Assembly (NCBI GenBank): GCA_024663395.1
Contig: JANFAH010000002.1
Span: 6,200,001 to 6,264,000, forward strand
Direction: 5' to 3'
Length of the DNA stretch: 64,000 nucleotides
Source of the DNA: Pisolithus tinctorius
Taxonomy: Eukaryota > Basidiomycota > Agaricomycetes > Boletales > Pisolithaceae
Position 1 is the stretch's first letter. Each line of letters starts with the position of its first letter. Under the pieces are notes generated by a model. That model had not been told where the DNA came from. It searched no databases and saw nothing but the letters and a program-made list of their open reading frames with translations. Positions 44,600 to 57,447 of this stretch are shown piece by piece. Position numbers and translations under genes: made by a program.

Positions 44600-45500
44600 C
44601 ACAGATCCATGATCTTCTTTGTCGCTTCCACCCTTGCCTTGAGCTCCGGGTCCATCCGACCCATCCCCACTCTCCTGGGTGTTGATATTAAGGACCAAGA
44701 CAGACCGTGGAACGACGAAACAAAAAACCGGCCCTAGAAAGTAGGCAAGAGGGCAGTTACAAAAGCGAACCAGAGCGTCGTACAAGCAACGACAACGAGG
44801 ACAGGCTTTCTGTGTTAGACATTGTGACGACAGGGTCAACGACCACTCATCGGTCACGTCGCGTGCGAATAATCCCTCCTTTTGACTTCCGATCCTGAAG
44901 ACCACATTCATGAACACACTCAGTGCTAGGGATTTTCTCACAGACACGCTTCCAAGACAGGTATATCCATACCCCATGCTGACCCTTCCTTGCATTTCTC
45001 AGGGTCGCCAGGTTCTTTGAAGATGCCAAGGTTAATCAACCAGATATCGACGGCGAGCATGGCCCCCATCCCATCCCATCCCATCCCATAGACGCCCAAT
45101 GTACATCATCACGATCATGGTCTGCTTTTTACCACAGCGAACGTAGATGCTGCGCTCGTCAGATTCCAGAAACCCTGGCAGCCATTCATCAATTCTCTTT
45201 GAGGCCGGGAAGATTTTCAACATCGTCGTCACACTGCTACTCTCGTACGTGGCCGTTATATGTATATCACGCCCGGGATGTCATGCATAATGAAGGTGGT
45301 CTGGAGAATGGTGGGGGGAAAAATCATCGTGATGGTACTGCGAGCGTGTAGGCACCGAGTCTCGGGGGGAAGGGGGCATAGAACCTTGCATTACTAGGCA
45401 AGTTTATTTCCCTTCTCGCGAGTACTTTCATTATACTGGCATGGTGTTTGTATGAGGTATCCGGTAGACGGTTGTCGACATACCTCCTACAACATTGTTT
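44600..45500 (+). pseudogene. Membrane-protein family fragments, copy M2
   Basis: MIFFVASTLALSSGSIRPIP (44609) matches the transmembrane block of M1/M4, and FEAGKIFNIVVTLLLSYVAV (about 45200) matches the NIISALLLS block, but in reversed order relative to M1, so the copy is rearranged. The 3' block (GAGTACTTTCATTATACTGG, about 45420) is present. Confidence 0.5.
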
Positions 45501-45859
45501 GTTATTCGGAAAACATTTTGTTCGCCCGAGGCACTTGAACACGAATAACATGCGAGGCCAAGTAACATTTAGATCTATAAACAAAGCCGAGCTGGGTTGG
45601 AACTGGGCGTAAATTATCTCCGCGACTTGGTAGAGAGCGATCCGCTGATCGAACTACCATACCTACTGACCGAAGTCAGGTGACCAGATTGCTGCGCTGC
45701 CTCAAAGATTATTGGCGTGGACCCATCCTCAGACGCCTCCAAGTAAATGGTTTGAGTATGCGAAGTGAAAGAGTCCAGCTAACAGACGAAGATAAGTCAC
45801 ACTGGCAGGACTACTCCTGGATAACATCCTCGGCACCGAGTGACTTCGGTGTCGGTACC

Positions 45860-46915
45860 CTTAACCCTATTCATCTAGGTGGGTGCCAACCCCATCTACG
45901 TTCTCCGACGCACACCTCATTCCCAAATCTTCTGAGTCACACATTCATTGGTTCATTCAGGTGGTCTCTCTTGCACCGCTCCTATTCCTCCTGTCCGCCC
46001 CCAATATGGCTGCTCTGAACAACGACCATGACAATATGCAAGGGGTTCTCTCACAGATACGATCCCGATACAGGTACATGTACATTTATACATCATGCCG
46101 AGACTATGTCCTTGCAGGGGGGTGGTTGGCTTGGTCTGTGTCGTTTTCTCTCCGATCTCATCATACACCCAGGACCACGAGTTTTTTAAATTTCCTCTAT
46201 CCTGGCCTTCATATGGCAATCCGCAGTCGGTCAATTCACTGAACTGCAATGTAACGACTAGCCGCAGGGTGTTCTTTTCGGCCCTTTTCTTTTTGACATG
46301 GTTTATTTCGGCGCAATCGTGCAGACGCTGCAGGGAAACAGGAGGGTCAATGGGGTAGCAGGAGATACAAAGCCAGCAGCAAGGAAAACAGGGGATGGAA
46401 GGAAGGGACGAGAGGGGGAGAGAACGCAAAGGATGGACCTGACGAGGCAGAGCGACTGACTGCGAAAAAGACAAGAAATGCACTCGTGAATTCGACGACG
46501 GACATGAAAACGAACCGGATCTTGCTCTTTGGACATACAACCACTGCCACGATCGTGACAACCATGATGTATCTTCGTTGGACTTTGCGTGAGATGGAGT
46601 AGTGAGTGCCTACCTGTCGAATGAGCTGGGACAGGAGCAGTAGTGCACTCGGGATGTGGCTCGTAATGTCATGTATGAAGAAGGTAGCCTGGAGAGCGGC
46701 GGGGGGAGAGGTCATCATGATGGCACTGCGGGCATGTATGTCTCAGGGGCTATGCTATACATTGCCAAGCACACTTATTCACCACCTCGTGAATACTTTT
46801 TTTATACCGTCAGAGCATGGCATGACATTGTATACTCAGGGAATGGTTGTCGAGATACCTTGTATAGTACAACATTTATTGTTTTTCTTTTTCAATGGGG
46901 ATTTTATTGACTCGG
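45860..46915 (+). pseudogene. Membrane-protein family, copy M3 (decayed)
   Basis: Recognisable parts are ISSILAFIWQSAVGQFT (46180), MVYFGAIVQTLQGNRRVNGV (46300) and a charged tail (RKTGDGRKGREGERTQR), parallel to M4. Stops and shifts throughout. 3' block at about 46790. Confidence 0.55.
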
Positions 46916-47732
46916 CAAATAGCCGAGTGCGGCGGCATGCATGTCTATGGGACAGAGCCCCCTGCATGCGGTATGCCTGTTAACGAGGTGGCCGCCCGCC
47001 TGCGATATCGCCAGCTTCTAGTATGAGATAGGTTTAGATCCAGACTGCCGGCGAACACTAGGACATTTATTAACCTTGCTTCGTGACTCGAGATTGGCCG
47101 CCAAGTTGGTGGCGTACCGATGCTGATGGGGACTAATGTGGCGCGTGAAAACCTACCAACTATAGCCATCGTGAAAGGGGGGGAGGGGGGGACGGGTGGG
47201 GGCGTTAGGTACATCCCAATAAAAAAAAGAGGGGAATCATAGTTTATTTCTTCAGTCACTGATATTCTATACACACTAACACCATTCCGGGGCTCAAGCG
47301 CTCAAGATTGGTTAATTTTACGGTCTATCGGAAACCGTGTCCACTAAGTCCACGCATTTTCCCAGCCGCAGTCAGTAACCCCCGTTGCAACTGCGCTCCA
47401 ATCATGAATTGATGGATCTGTCTATCCAAGAAAATATATGCTGTAGTCAATCGATAACAAGGCCGCTTCGATCCGTCCTTTTTAGTCACGTGGAGTAACG
47501 GTTCAGCGTTCATCGATTAATACAACACTGCACAGCACCCTTGTCAAAAAAAAAAAGACCTGCATGTATTCTTCTATTTTCTCAGACTCTATTGTATCTA
47601 TTAAAATATGCATTTTTGTTTGCACCATGGCCCTCGCCTGCATCCGTCTATATAGGCATTACCATGTAGTCCGAGTGCGCAGGGAACTTCCGCAGCAGCG
47701 GCTCGCTCCCAAGGGTTACCGGAACTTCAGTT
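46916..47732. other. No supported gene; duplicated M/Z flank
   Basis: Matches the 41746-42619 flank in order and content (CAAGAAAATATATG near 47425; ACTGATATTCTATACACAC near 47260). Poly-A near 47548-47558. Nothing coding. Confidence 0.5.
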
Positions 47733-48192
47733 TTAGTTTGCTCTCCGCCCATGGCCCAAGTGGATCTCACGGACGTGGCGCATGAAGTTGTGCCGCTTCA
47801 CCAAAGACCCACAATTTTGCCAACCGCAAGTGATCTCAACGTTACGCGCCATGCCCTTGACACCATGGACAGCGCTGAAATGTCCGAGCGCGGTCCCGCA
47901 TGTGATGGAATCCAAGCATTCATTTCCATCACCCAGATCGTACAAGCAAAGCTGAGGTGGGCAATCGTTATACTGGTTCGTTCAAAAACGTCAACATTCA
48001 CCCGATATGCGCAGCTCCAACGACACGTACGATTGCATTGTGATTATTTGCCGAAGTGTGGGGGGGACCGAGGGCACCGACCCAAGGGTAGGACACACTA
48101 CATCACCGCGTCAGCTAGAACAAGTACTGCACCGTGCAGACAACGCACCTGGTTTCTGGACCATCATGTTTTCCGTCGTCCAGGGAGGACAT
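47733..48192 (-). CDS. Small two-finger C2H2 protein, copy Z2 (apparently intact)
   Basis: Start MSSLDDGKHDGPET (48192), exon 1 to 48149; the second exon reads SVSYPWVGALGPPHTSANNH and ends at a GTACGT donor. The third exon holds CLYDLGDGNECLDSITCG...GHFSAVHGVK and CGWQNCGSLVKRHNFMRHVR plus EIHLGHGRRAN, stop at 47733. The same three-exon layout and finger spacing as Z1. The intron 1 acceptor (GATGTAG) is usable. No stop seen in the joined frame. Confidence 0.68.
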
Positions 48193-50953
48193 GGCCCACA
48201 TGTTGACTGGAAGACAGGACAGCGGACTTCAACGACCAGGAATTAAGCGAGCTATCTTCTCTTATAGCCACTACGCCACTAAAATTTTCAGGCATTGGAG
48301 GGCGGGGTGATAGGGAGTTTGGTGCGCGAGGGTTGAATAAGATTTCCAATCCTAGCCACCCTATTACTAGTGACTAATATGTCTATCGTGTCGTGACTTA
48401 TCGTGAAAGTGCAAGGCCCTCAGGTTGATCGGCGCGGTGCCATGATGTTATACAACCAGCAGGCGGGCAAGATCGATCTCATCGAGCTACGGGCTAAAAA
48501 AGAGGTTTGAGTTCGAAATGAATGCAAACACTAGACGTTGGTGACGACATCCTCCGTCATGTAGCCGTGTTCGAAGTAGCCTAATGACAAGCCTGCCACG
48601 AGACGCCAAAAAAAGGACCTCGAATCAACAGGTTAGTCACCAGGCTACATTCCGAGGCCGCCGACCCAGCCGAGCATCCCTCCTGCCATGGAAAGTGGCT
48701 GCATAACAATAACTGAGGGCAAACTTACAATAGACATGGAACGTCTATTGCTCATTCCATCTGAATCCTGACCCTGGGTTTCCCTGCGACTGCACAGCTG
48801 CAGAACATGGAGCCATCATGCCTGGTGTCGCCGGATGCCGAACGCTTGTGAGGCCCGCCACTGGTAGTGATTCCCCGCGACTGCACAGCTGCAGACAATG
48901 GAGCCATCATGCCTGGTGTCGCCAGATGCCGTACGCTTACGAGGCCCAGCCACTGGTGGTGAGTCGCATAAGTTTCTTAACAGAACGATTCAGCAAATCG
49001 CGAAGGTTACCCTAGCCTACCTTCTATATTCGACATCATCCGGGAACAAGATGAACGACGTCGGCATCAAATCTCGAATGATCCATCACGGGGAACTGGG
49101 AGTGGTCTGAGTACCAGATTCCTCGGTTGCGACGCAGATATGATGGCGAGAGAAGCGGGAGCGGGCCACCAACATATCGGGAGTTCGGCATCTATTAGGG
49201 CCAGCAGGTCGTGGGAGCCGTCACAAGGAGCACAGCCATTAAGAACAGAATCATTACCTGACAACGCAACAGGATTTTCATTCCCGGCCTCAGCTTCTGA
49301 CAGGTCGCTCACAGCAAGCTGCAGCCTTAGACTCCTCATATATTGTCATTCATCCAATCGTGTGCGAAGATTTTCCTCTGACCATCCTTGCACCTCCGCC
49401 GTTGCAGGGTGATTCAAGGATTCAGATGTCAGTTAGACGGGTATCGACATAATGGGTCCTGCAGGTGTAAGATGAATACGTAAGAGTTGTTCATCGATCC
49501 CCCCTACGAAGGGGCGGTACTTGACTTTACTAGACTTGCTGTATCTCCTCGCTACTATCAGTGACAAGCAATACATGGGCCTACGTTCCATGAAGATATT
49601 GATTGTCCCTTGAGAGTATGAGTCTCGAAGAATCCACTCGGAGAACTGAAGTGTGACCTGTTTGATGCGAAGCGCGTTGCCCTGCACCCTGCCATGTACA
49701 TGTTTGGCTCTTCGGAGGGCTCGAGTATCGTAAAACACAGCATCCCCACAGATCAGTGCTTGAAATCGGATCAAATACGATAAAATTTAGGGAGGCCTAT
49801 CACGCACGTGTACGACCCTGTTACCATAGGAAGGCTCGACAGTAATAATAAAAAAGCGAGAAACAACGGATCCGGAATAGTGGTCACGCCACATGGCGGA
49901 AAAGAAACTTCCTGAAAGATCTAGATCTCGGGGAGTTTGTATGCAGGCAATCGCGGCAACCTCCAACGCATGACATGATCAGGCAATTTTCTGAGCCCTT
50001 CAGTCTGTTTATCCTCTTATGCGTCACCGGTCAATGTCAATATGCGAGCATCCAAGAGCAAAGCTGGACTGCAGGCCTGGATATTTCGACAGGAAGACGT
50101 TCATTGCGAAGGTTGTTGCTAATCGCGTATTTCCGCTCAGGTTCAATGACTGTTTGAGTACCAAGCGACATACATTCAGGTTGATAAATGCTATGAGCAG
50201 AACAAGTTTCTGACCTATTTACGCAGAAGGAGCACGACGAGATGCACTGGGAGGAAATGGTTCTCCGACGGTGTGACCCGGACATCTCGCGGCAATCTGA
50301 TTCCTTCTCATCAGAGAACTTTGTGTCGTCGTACATACCGCCCATCCTAAGTGTATCGCGACAAGATAACAAGAGGCCTGTACCACTGGAGTGCATTTGA
50401 ACTGGCAACGCTGGCCACTCGGAGGTGCCAGCGGTACGACGAAACGCCTTCGGGTGAATAGGGTGTGATACCTGTTGCTTATATCAATGTGGTACTTGCG
50501 CCTGCACGGACGTGGATGTGATAAACGACCAACCGAACATAACTTCCTCACCTTCGGGACTTCCAAGTAACCTTCCGCTTCACAGTCCATCACTGTCTAC
50601 AAAATTGTTGATGATTAGCTTCAGATGGAGTACGTGGCCCATTTCGGAGCTGAGCAAAAGTTGAAATGCAGACGCCGTCGCGTAAACTGCCGTTTGTCGA
50701 GCCACTCCATCCAACGTGTTCTCCGAGGTCAAGCCCCTCGAGCAGAGGCACCCCCACAAACCGCTGACATAGTCCGGATACCAGCCTGTCTATGGAGTTG
50801 CTTTGCCTTATTAGGCGGATCTGATATCCAGACTACCGTGGCGTTGGTATTAGGTGTAGGTTTAGACAGCAGTTGCATATACCGCTGTAGGGCATTTTAT
50901 TAGGTAAAGGTTTCGCAGGGGCACGTGACTCGGCGAACTAGACGAAACTACGG
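48193..50953. other. No supported gene; segmental-duplication remnants
   Basis: 48600-49210 is a diverged copy of 43640-44200. The Pro-rich repeat GACTGCACAGCTGCAGA occurs at about 48786 and 48879 with the following ~60 bp (GAGCCATCATGCCTGGTGTC), a local tandem duplication. 49210-50950 shows only short frames; I recognise nothing. Confidence 0.45.
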
Positions 50954-52900
50954 TTGCTGGGAGACCCAGTGACCGATTCATCCACAACAGCAGACCCACT
51001 CAATGAAAGAAACCCCATCGACAGCGCACGTCCAAATCCCAAATCCACCCATTCCTCTGAGACCCACGTTTACCCGATCCCGTCCATTCCTCCTCCTCAG
51101 TTCTATGCGTCAATGTATCCACTACTGTCTCGTCGAGATCAAGCACTCTCAATCCCGCTCCCGACCCATCTCAGCCATGCGCAGGATTATCCAGTGGGAA
51201 CTTCACTGCCAGGCATGTGAACGACGTCCGTACCAGTAGATCTCTTGAGCAGGTGATTACGCAGGATAATGACCCAGGCATTGAACACGGCCTCCCACTC
51301 AGACACAACAACTGTATTAACAATACATTATCGGACACGCTATATGACGTAAGTGAGTGTACGCGTCCTCAGGGGGTTACTGTACTGACCTCGGCGTCGT
51401 AGACACAGTGACTGAGGTATAAGTGCGTGCGCGTCAAGCACGTGACCGTTGACTCCAATCCGCTGCCTCAAGTGAACACGTGCGAAGAAGGCGAAGAAAG
51501 GCAGAGAGTGAAAAGAAAATACGAAAAACATGCATAACCGAAAGAGGGCGTTTGCGTATGAGAGTTCCACACGCGGAAAGAACCACGCATCAGAGAGGAA
51601 ACGGAACAACGACCGAAAAGAAAAGTGACCGTCGAAACCCGAACCTGAGGAGTCGTTCATCGATTCCCTCCGAGAATGGAAGACGATCAACATCATCTCC
51701 GCACTATTACTCTCATAAGTGGTCATCAATACATCCCACACCCATTTCATCGCATGATTTCTTAGAGCCATCTTATCCATATCCCAAAAACCAAGAAATG
51801 GCTTACGACCCTCGTATACACGACCGCACTCCTCTCGCTCACCTGCGCACTCATGTCCCTCTTGTGCGGATGCGTATACATCATCCGATTCGCCACTATG
51901 AAAAGCATGTACAAGGCCACGAGGTGGGCACAGGAGACACGGAGAACCACAACATTCATTTTGTTGAGCGTCTGGGTAATGTTGGCGTTGCCCAGAATAT
52001 GATTGGCTTGGTGTGATTCCCACCTCTCTCTTCCCTCCCTCCTTTTCTCATCACGCATACATGCAGGTCCATGATATTTTTTATCGTCTCTATCCTCGCC
52101 TTTGTATGGCACTCCGGATCCACACCCGATCCAGTCACACCTTCCCCACTCGGACCCAACGCAGCGATCAGTCATCTCAGCCTTTTTCTTCTTGGGCCTC
52201 GTTTATTTTGGTGCGATCGTGAAGACGTTACAGGGGTACGGTAGGGTGAGCGGTACGACAAGGGACATAGAAATAACGAGGAAAACGAGAGATGCCATCA
52301 GGGAAGGGAGGGACGGAGAGAAGGAGCGAGAGGGGGAGAGGTCCCGAAAGACGGCCCAGGCGAGGCAGAGCAAACGACCGCGAAAAAGACTGGAAACGCT
52401 CCCCACGTGAAGACGACGGACACGAAAGCGAACCAGAGCCAACTTCTCGGACGTATAATCATGGTGATCGTAATGACGATCGCAGTTCATTTGCGCTGTA
52501 TGTCCTCCCTGGTCTTTGGTTGTGCGGACTAGAGAGTCCGTGCGCGTTGGATGAGGCAGGGACGCGAACAGGAGCATACTCGAAATGTGGCTCGTGATGT
52601 CATGTATGAAGAAGGTAACCTGGAGAGTGGTGAGGGGGGAGAGCATCGTGATGACACTGCGAGTGTGTAAGTTGCAGGCGCCTGGTGTCGGGGGAAGAGG
52701 GAAAGGGAGGGCATAATAGCACACGTTACCAAGCACCCATTCGTGAGTACTTTCATTGCACCATCAGAGCACAGCATTGCGTTGTATCGTTGACCAGGGA
52801 TGGTAGTACACTACGTATTTTTCTTATCCCAGCATTATTATATTCACTCGAGAAGACGCTGGAGTCGTGCGGCGCACCACGGATAACGTGCGAGGCCTAG
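50954..52900 (+). pseudogene. Membrane-protein family, copy M4 (best preserved, decayed)
   Basis: N-terminal Pro-rich part (50954-51220). Core: ESFIDSLREWKTINIISALL (51650), stop, then LTTLVYTTALLSLTCALMSL / LCGCVYIIRFATMKSMYKAT (transmembrane), LLSVWVMLALPRI-stop-LAW, a GT-AG intron (about 52011-52067), SMIFFIVSILAFVWHSGSTP, FFFLGLVYFGAIVKTLQGYG and a charged tail. At least four hydrophobic segments. Stops (Trp to TGA in RI-stop-LAW) and one frameshift break it. 3' block at about 52745. Confidence 0.62.
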
Positions 52901-53216
52901 CAACATGTAGGTCCCTAAGCCAAACAGAACTGGGCGTAAATTATCTCCGCGACTCGGCAGCGACATACATATTCATAAACCGATCGATCCGCTGATCGCA
53001 CGACCATAGCTACCCCTGTTGCAACATGAATCTCGGAAATGTACATTTTGTGCGACCTCTTAACCATCATCAGGCATCGTGCATCGATACGTCATATGGG
53101 TTCGCATCAAGTCCGAGTGTCTGCACGAGTGGGCACGATTACAAACTTTCCATCAACTATCCCACTCTACAACGCAATATAATTCAGTACATACATACTC
53201 GGTTTTGGTTCCTTCG

Positions 53217-53430
53217 TCACCACTTGTGTCCCGTGTGGATTTCACGAATGTGACGCGTGAAACCTTTCCCATCAACCTCACATCCACAGCTTTTCCATCC
53301 ACGGAAAATCTTGATGCCACGCACCTTACGCCTAATGCCATTCCGGCACTGTCCCGCATGTGATATCCTCCCAGCACTCATTGCCGTTTCCAATGTAACG
53401 CAAAAGTCGAAACGGACAATCACTAAACTG
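53217..53430 (-). pseudogene. C2H2 protein fragment, copy Z3
   Basis: Only the third-exon region is visible: GNECWEDITCG and DGKGFTRHIREIHTGH with shifts between them. No first exon found. Confidence 0.5.
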
Positions 53431-54040
53431 CTTCCTTAGCTTTCAAAGACATCGATATTCCTAATAAACGAGGCTTTGCCACTCGGGGTGACTCGGTAAC
53501 ACCGAGTTGTGTTGCGCGAAAACCACAATACAAACGAACGCAAGGCCGACGTCGAGGGAGTGAACGTTAGGTGTATACTATAAAGAAGATTTACAGTCAC
53601 TGATATTCTATACACACTAAATCACCATGTCGGATCTCGCAATTGATCAATTGCGCGGACTATCAAAAAACGTGTCCACTGTCCTTGGCGGTCCACGCAT
53701 TTGCAATTACTAACCCCTGTTGCAGTACATCGATAGATCCGTCTGCCCAAGAAAATATATGTTATGTTGTTCGAAAACAAGGCTGTTTTCATCCGCTTTC
53801 CTTTCATACAGTTACAAAAGTTCGCCGTTGGTACTATACAACGCTGCACGGCGCTGCTGTCAAAAGAAGTACCTGTTATACCTCTACTTCTCAGCCTTTA
53901 TGGTGAAGCCTAAAATATGCATTCCTACATTCCTATCTGCGCTACAGCCCTTGCATCCACCCGTCTATATGGGTATTATTGTCAAGTCTGAATCTACACA
54001 ACTGCTGCAACAACTCACACCCCAAAGAGGTAGCGGAATT

Positions 54041-54502
54041 TCAGTTGTGGTTTACTCTCCGCCCGTGGCCCAAGTGGACCGTACGTATATGATGGAGGAA
54101 ATTGTGCCGCTGCACCCGACATCCACAGTTTTGCCAGCGACAGGTGATCTTGACATTACTTGACATACGTCTGATGTCATGGACAGCACTGAAATGTTCA
54201 GGCGCGGTGCCACATGTGACAAAATCTAAGCATTCGTTTCCATCACCTTGACGGTAGAGGCAGAGTTGTGGTGGACAATTATTATATTGGTTCTTTCAAA
54301 GATGTCAATATTCACTCAATCTACACAGATCCAAGCCACATACAGTTGGATTGTTTGCTTGAAACGGCTTGACGACATCGACTGAAAGATAGGAAGAACT
54401 GTATCTATGTGTCAGCCAGAGCAAGTACTTGACCGTGTGGACAACATACCCTGTGTCTGGACCAGCCCCGAGTTCGAGAGTTCCAACATTTGGGGAGGAC
54501 AT
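54041..54502 (-). pseudogene. C2H2 protein, copy Z4 (splice site lost)
   Basis: Start MSSPNVGTLELGAGPDT (54502); second exon SSYLSVDVVKPFQANNPT; third exon CLYRQGDGNECLDFVTCG...EHFSAVHDIR and CRWQNCGCRVQRHNFLHHIR plus TVHLGHG, ending 54041. The acceptor before the third exon reads CACAAC instead of CACCAG as in Z1, so splicing there is doubtful. Confidence 0.58.
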
Positions 54503-54947
54503 GGCCAGCGCATTGGCTGGGACAGGTTGGTGGACTTTGATGTCCAGGAATTAGGCATGCCGTCTTCTCTTATAGCTCATACTGCACCAGGGAATGGGCG
54601 TTTGTCGACCTGAGAACGCTATCGCCGGCATCCCTGTGCAACGTCAATGAGCCCACGAGGGTATACCATCAAGTTGGTCAGGGTCGAGCGTCAGATTTGC
54701 TGCTTCTGGAAGTAGTGCCGGCACACAGCCCAATGGGAAGGATTCATTATCATTAGGTCCGGGGGAAGGGCGGCCCAGGAGTTTGGGGTGGGTGAGGGCA
54801 GTTGTTGGGAAGCAGCTGGGATGGCAGTTGTTGTGTGTAATGTTGGAACATAAAGTGCCACTGTTTATTGGTACTTAGGTGCGATGCTAGTGTGCTTCCA
54901 TAAGCACAAAAAGTGCACATACTTGTAGTATTCTCTACTAGTATTCC

Positions 54948-55068
54948 CTCAGTAGTTTGTTCACTACTGAGGGTAAGTCTGTTTATATTACAGGTATTCT
55001 ACTATACTGACATCCTGTAGTAGCCTACAGGTACATTAACACACTCAGTAGTTTGTTCACTACTGAGG
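54948..55068. repeat. Two copies of a perfect 9-bp-stem hairpin
   Basis: CCTCAGTAG, an 8-base loop, then CTACTGAGG occurs at about 54949-54974, and again (first base differing) at about 55044-55068. They lie just upstream of the Harbinger transposase and may be subterminal binding sites; this is inference. Confidence 0.6.
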
Positions 55069-55203
55069 TAGCCTACAGATCTTTCAACATGTAATACAGT
55101 TCACTTGCAGTTCAGAAACTTGTTGGATTGTTCTTGTTTGATGGGTGGCGCACAGATTCGGCATAAGGTCCAGCAGTATGTCAGAGATTGAACTCCTCCA
55201 AAG

Positions 55204-56421
55204 ATGCTGCCTGATCATCCCGATGTGTGCCGAGCACTACTGCAGCATATTTTGACTGCCCTCCAGATGCTCCTAGTCTTGTTGGCTGAACTGGTTGGCT
55301 CCAGTGTTTGCAAAGAGCCAATACCATACCACACCTCCAAACTCTCTGGAGATATGTGGGTTCAAGAACTCCTAACTGGTCACCCTGATTGTATTCACTG
55401 TGAACTTGGTATGTGCAAGGAGATTTTTGTTCAGCTCATAGAGGAGCTGCAGGAGATTGGTCACAGCAACTCGAAATTTGTTACTCTGGAAGAACAGCTT
55501 GTGATTTTCCTCTACACATGTGTGACTGGCCTGACAGTCAGGCATGGTGGTGAGTGTTTTCAGTGGTCAAATGACACAATATCTTGGTGAGTTCAATACA
55601 AAATACGTGCAACAAATCAGATATTCATATTTTTTTACAGGTACTTCAAGAAATTGCTCTTCGTATTTTCAGAACCCCCCTTTTATATTACCTATGTCCA
55701 GTTTCTGACTGGTGAAGCCATCCATCCAAAGATCTGACACAACCCCAAATTTTGGCCATACTTTTGGAATGCAATTGGTGTGATAGATGGCTGCCACATT
55801 CCTGTATCCCCCCCTTCAATTATATGTTCCAACTATCGCAACTGCAAGGGATTCCTCTTGCAAAACAGCCTGTTCATCTGTGATTTTGGTCTGAAGTTTG
55901 TTTATATGCTGACAGGGTGGGAAGGATCTGCGACGGACGCCCATGTCTATGGTGACGCAACATCCACCAACCTCCACATCCCCAATGGAAAATATCTCCT
56001 CACTGATGCTGGCTACCCCTCACGTCGAGAGTTGCTAGTCCCCTACTGGGGCATCTGGTATCATCTTGCAGAATGGGGCCGTGTTAAGACGCGGGATGTT
56101 TTTTGTCTTGCTCACTGTTTTATTTATTTATTCATTTCCTCTCAGACCAGCAAATAAGGAGGAGCTTTTCAACTTGTGGCACATGTCGGCACAAAATGTC
56201 ATAGAATGAATCTTCAGCATCCTAAAGTGTCACTTTCGAATACTCCTTCTGGCACCAGAATACGACATCGATATACAAGCACAGATCCCTGCTGCACTTT
56301 GCGCTGTTCACAATTTTATTCATATGCATGGTGAGAGCAAGGAGGGCACAGACGATATTTCTCTCAATGAAGATGATGAGGGCGAGCAGCAGCCAGGCCC
56401 GCATAATAATTGTTATGCCTG
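55204..56421 (+). pseudogene. PIF/Harbinger transposase
   Basis: Start MLPDHPDVCRALLQHILTAL. Intron 55587-55640 joins NDTISW to YFKKLLFVFSEPPF. DDE_Tnp_4-type motifs: FWNAIGVIDGCHIPVSP (first Asp), GWEGSATDAHVYGDA (second Asp), NGKYLLTDAGYPSRRELLVP. A second intron (about 56085-56143, ...TTTCCTCTCAG) joins to RPANKEELFNLWH, NVIE-stop-IFSILKCHFRILLL, APEYDIDIQAQIPAALCAVH. In-frame stops at about 55735 and 56207 (an Arg codon in relatives, CGA to TGA). Inactive. Confidence 0.85.
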
Positions 56422-56772
56422 AGCTGAGTGACTTCGTCAAATGGACTAGTCATGAACGATGCAAGGGGGAGTCTACAGGCCGAACTTGTCATAACCCCTA
56501 TGGCTCAACTTGTTATTGATGAGTACTGGCAGAGGTTCCTTCTGCTGGCGAGTTCTTCTGAGATTGTGATGGAGAGGGAACAAAGTACGAGTCAAAGATA
56601 ATAGCTGAGTTGCAAGCTATCGAAGAACTGAGGATACATTGGTATGGTACTGCTCTATTTATATGTAAGTATGTGCGTACCATACCAGTCACGCCATCCA
56701 GGCGGTAAGTATCTGCAGCAGTAAACAATGAAATAGAAAAGAGTCATACGGTGTCAGATCAGGGGGAGAAGG

Positions 56773-57249
56773 ATGAAGCGAAGGCTACACCGGCTGCGCA
56801 ATCAATGCGCAGCGAGGAGCCAGACACTGGAACAAAGAAACAGACATGTGAGCAACATACACAAGTCAATGGAGCACAGGAGAGAGAGAACGAGACATAA
56901 ACAAAATACTGTCCATCAGCTGCAGGCGCAGCAGCGAGTCAGGGTGACGAGGGCATATGCAGCATCAGTAGGTATTGGAAATACCTCCAGTGCTGGTGAT
57001 CCAAAGGCTCTAGGTGCCAACAGACTGAGGACGACCACGGTGAGGACAAATGATGCAATGACGACCCACGTGACCCACGTGACCTGGCAGTTTGGGCGAA
57101 AAAGGAAAGAGCCCCTAAGTGGGTGTAACACTAATCCCCAAGCCATGGAAGGAACGAGGAGCCTAGAAGAAGACATACTCATGTGTGGGATGTGGGATGA
57201 TATTGTGACAGCCATGTGGGCTGATTATCAATGTATTTTGGTGGAGTGA
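56773..57249 (+). CDS. Hypothetical ORF, 158 codons, between the Harbinger genes
   Basis: Open from 56773 (MKRRLHRLRNQCAARSQTLE) to 57249. Arg-rich N-terminus, a Gln/Arg stretch (HQLQAQQRVRVTRAYAASV), a Trp-containing C-terminus (WDDIVTAMWADYQCIL). No known domain. It could be the 3' part of the transposase transcript, a third transposon gene or chance. Confidence 0.3.
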   Translation: MKRRLHRLRNQCAARSQTLEQRNRHVSNIHKSMEHRRERTRHKQNTVHQLQAQQRVRVTRAYAASVGIGNTSSAGDPKALGANRLRTTTVRTNDAMTTHVTHVTWQFGRKRKEPLSGCNTNPQAMEGTRSLEEDILMCGMWDDIVTAMWADYQCILVE

Positions 57250-57447
57250 GCACAGAGTACCATGGACAGTGAATCAGACATGGAATCCGACTTCTTCGAG
57301 GAAGAAGTTGCTAGTTTGTTTTAGCTACATCCATCATGTACTAGTAAAATCTAATCCAACCTTTGTTTGATGCACATGCTGGAGGGATGCCAACACATTT
57401 GATAGTTCATTTCTGTAGCTATGATACACTGACTCATGCTACACATA

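Noticed and set aside
45600..45680. Possible tRNA (GCGTAAATTATCTCCGCG-type stretch, repeated near 52930)
   Set aside because: No cloverleaf arms or A/B box spacing could be drawn; it is part of the duplicated M/Z flank.
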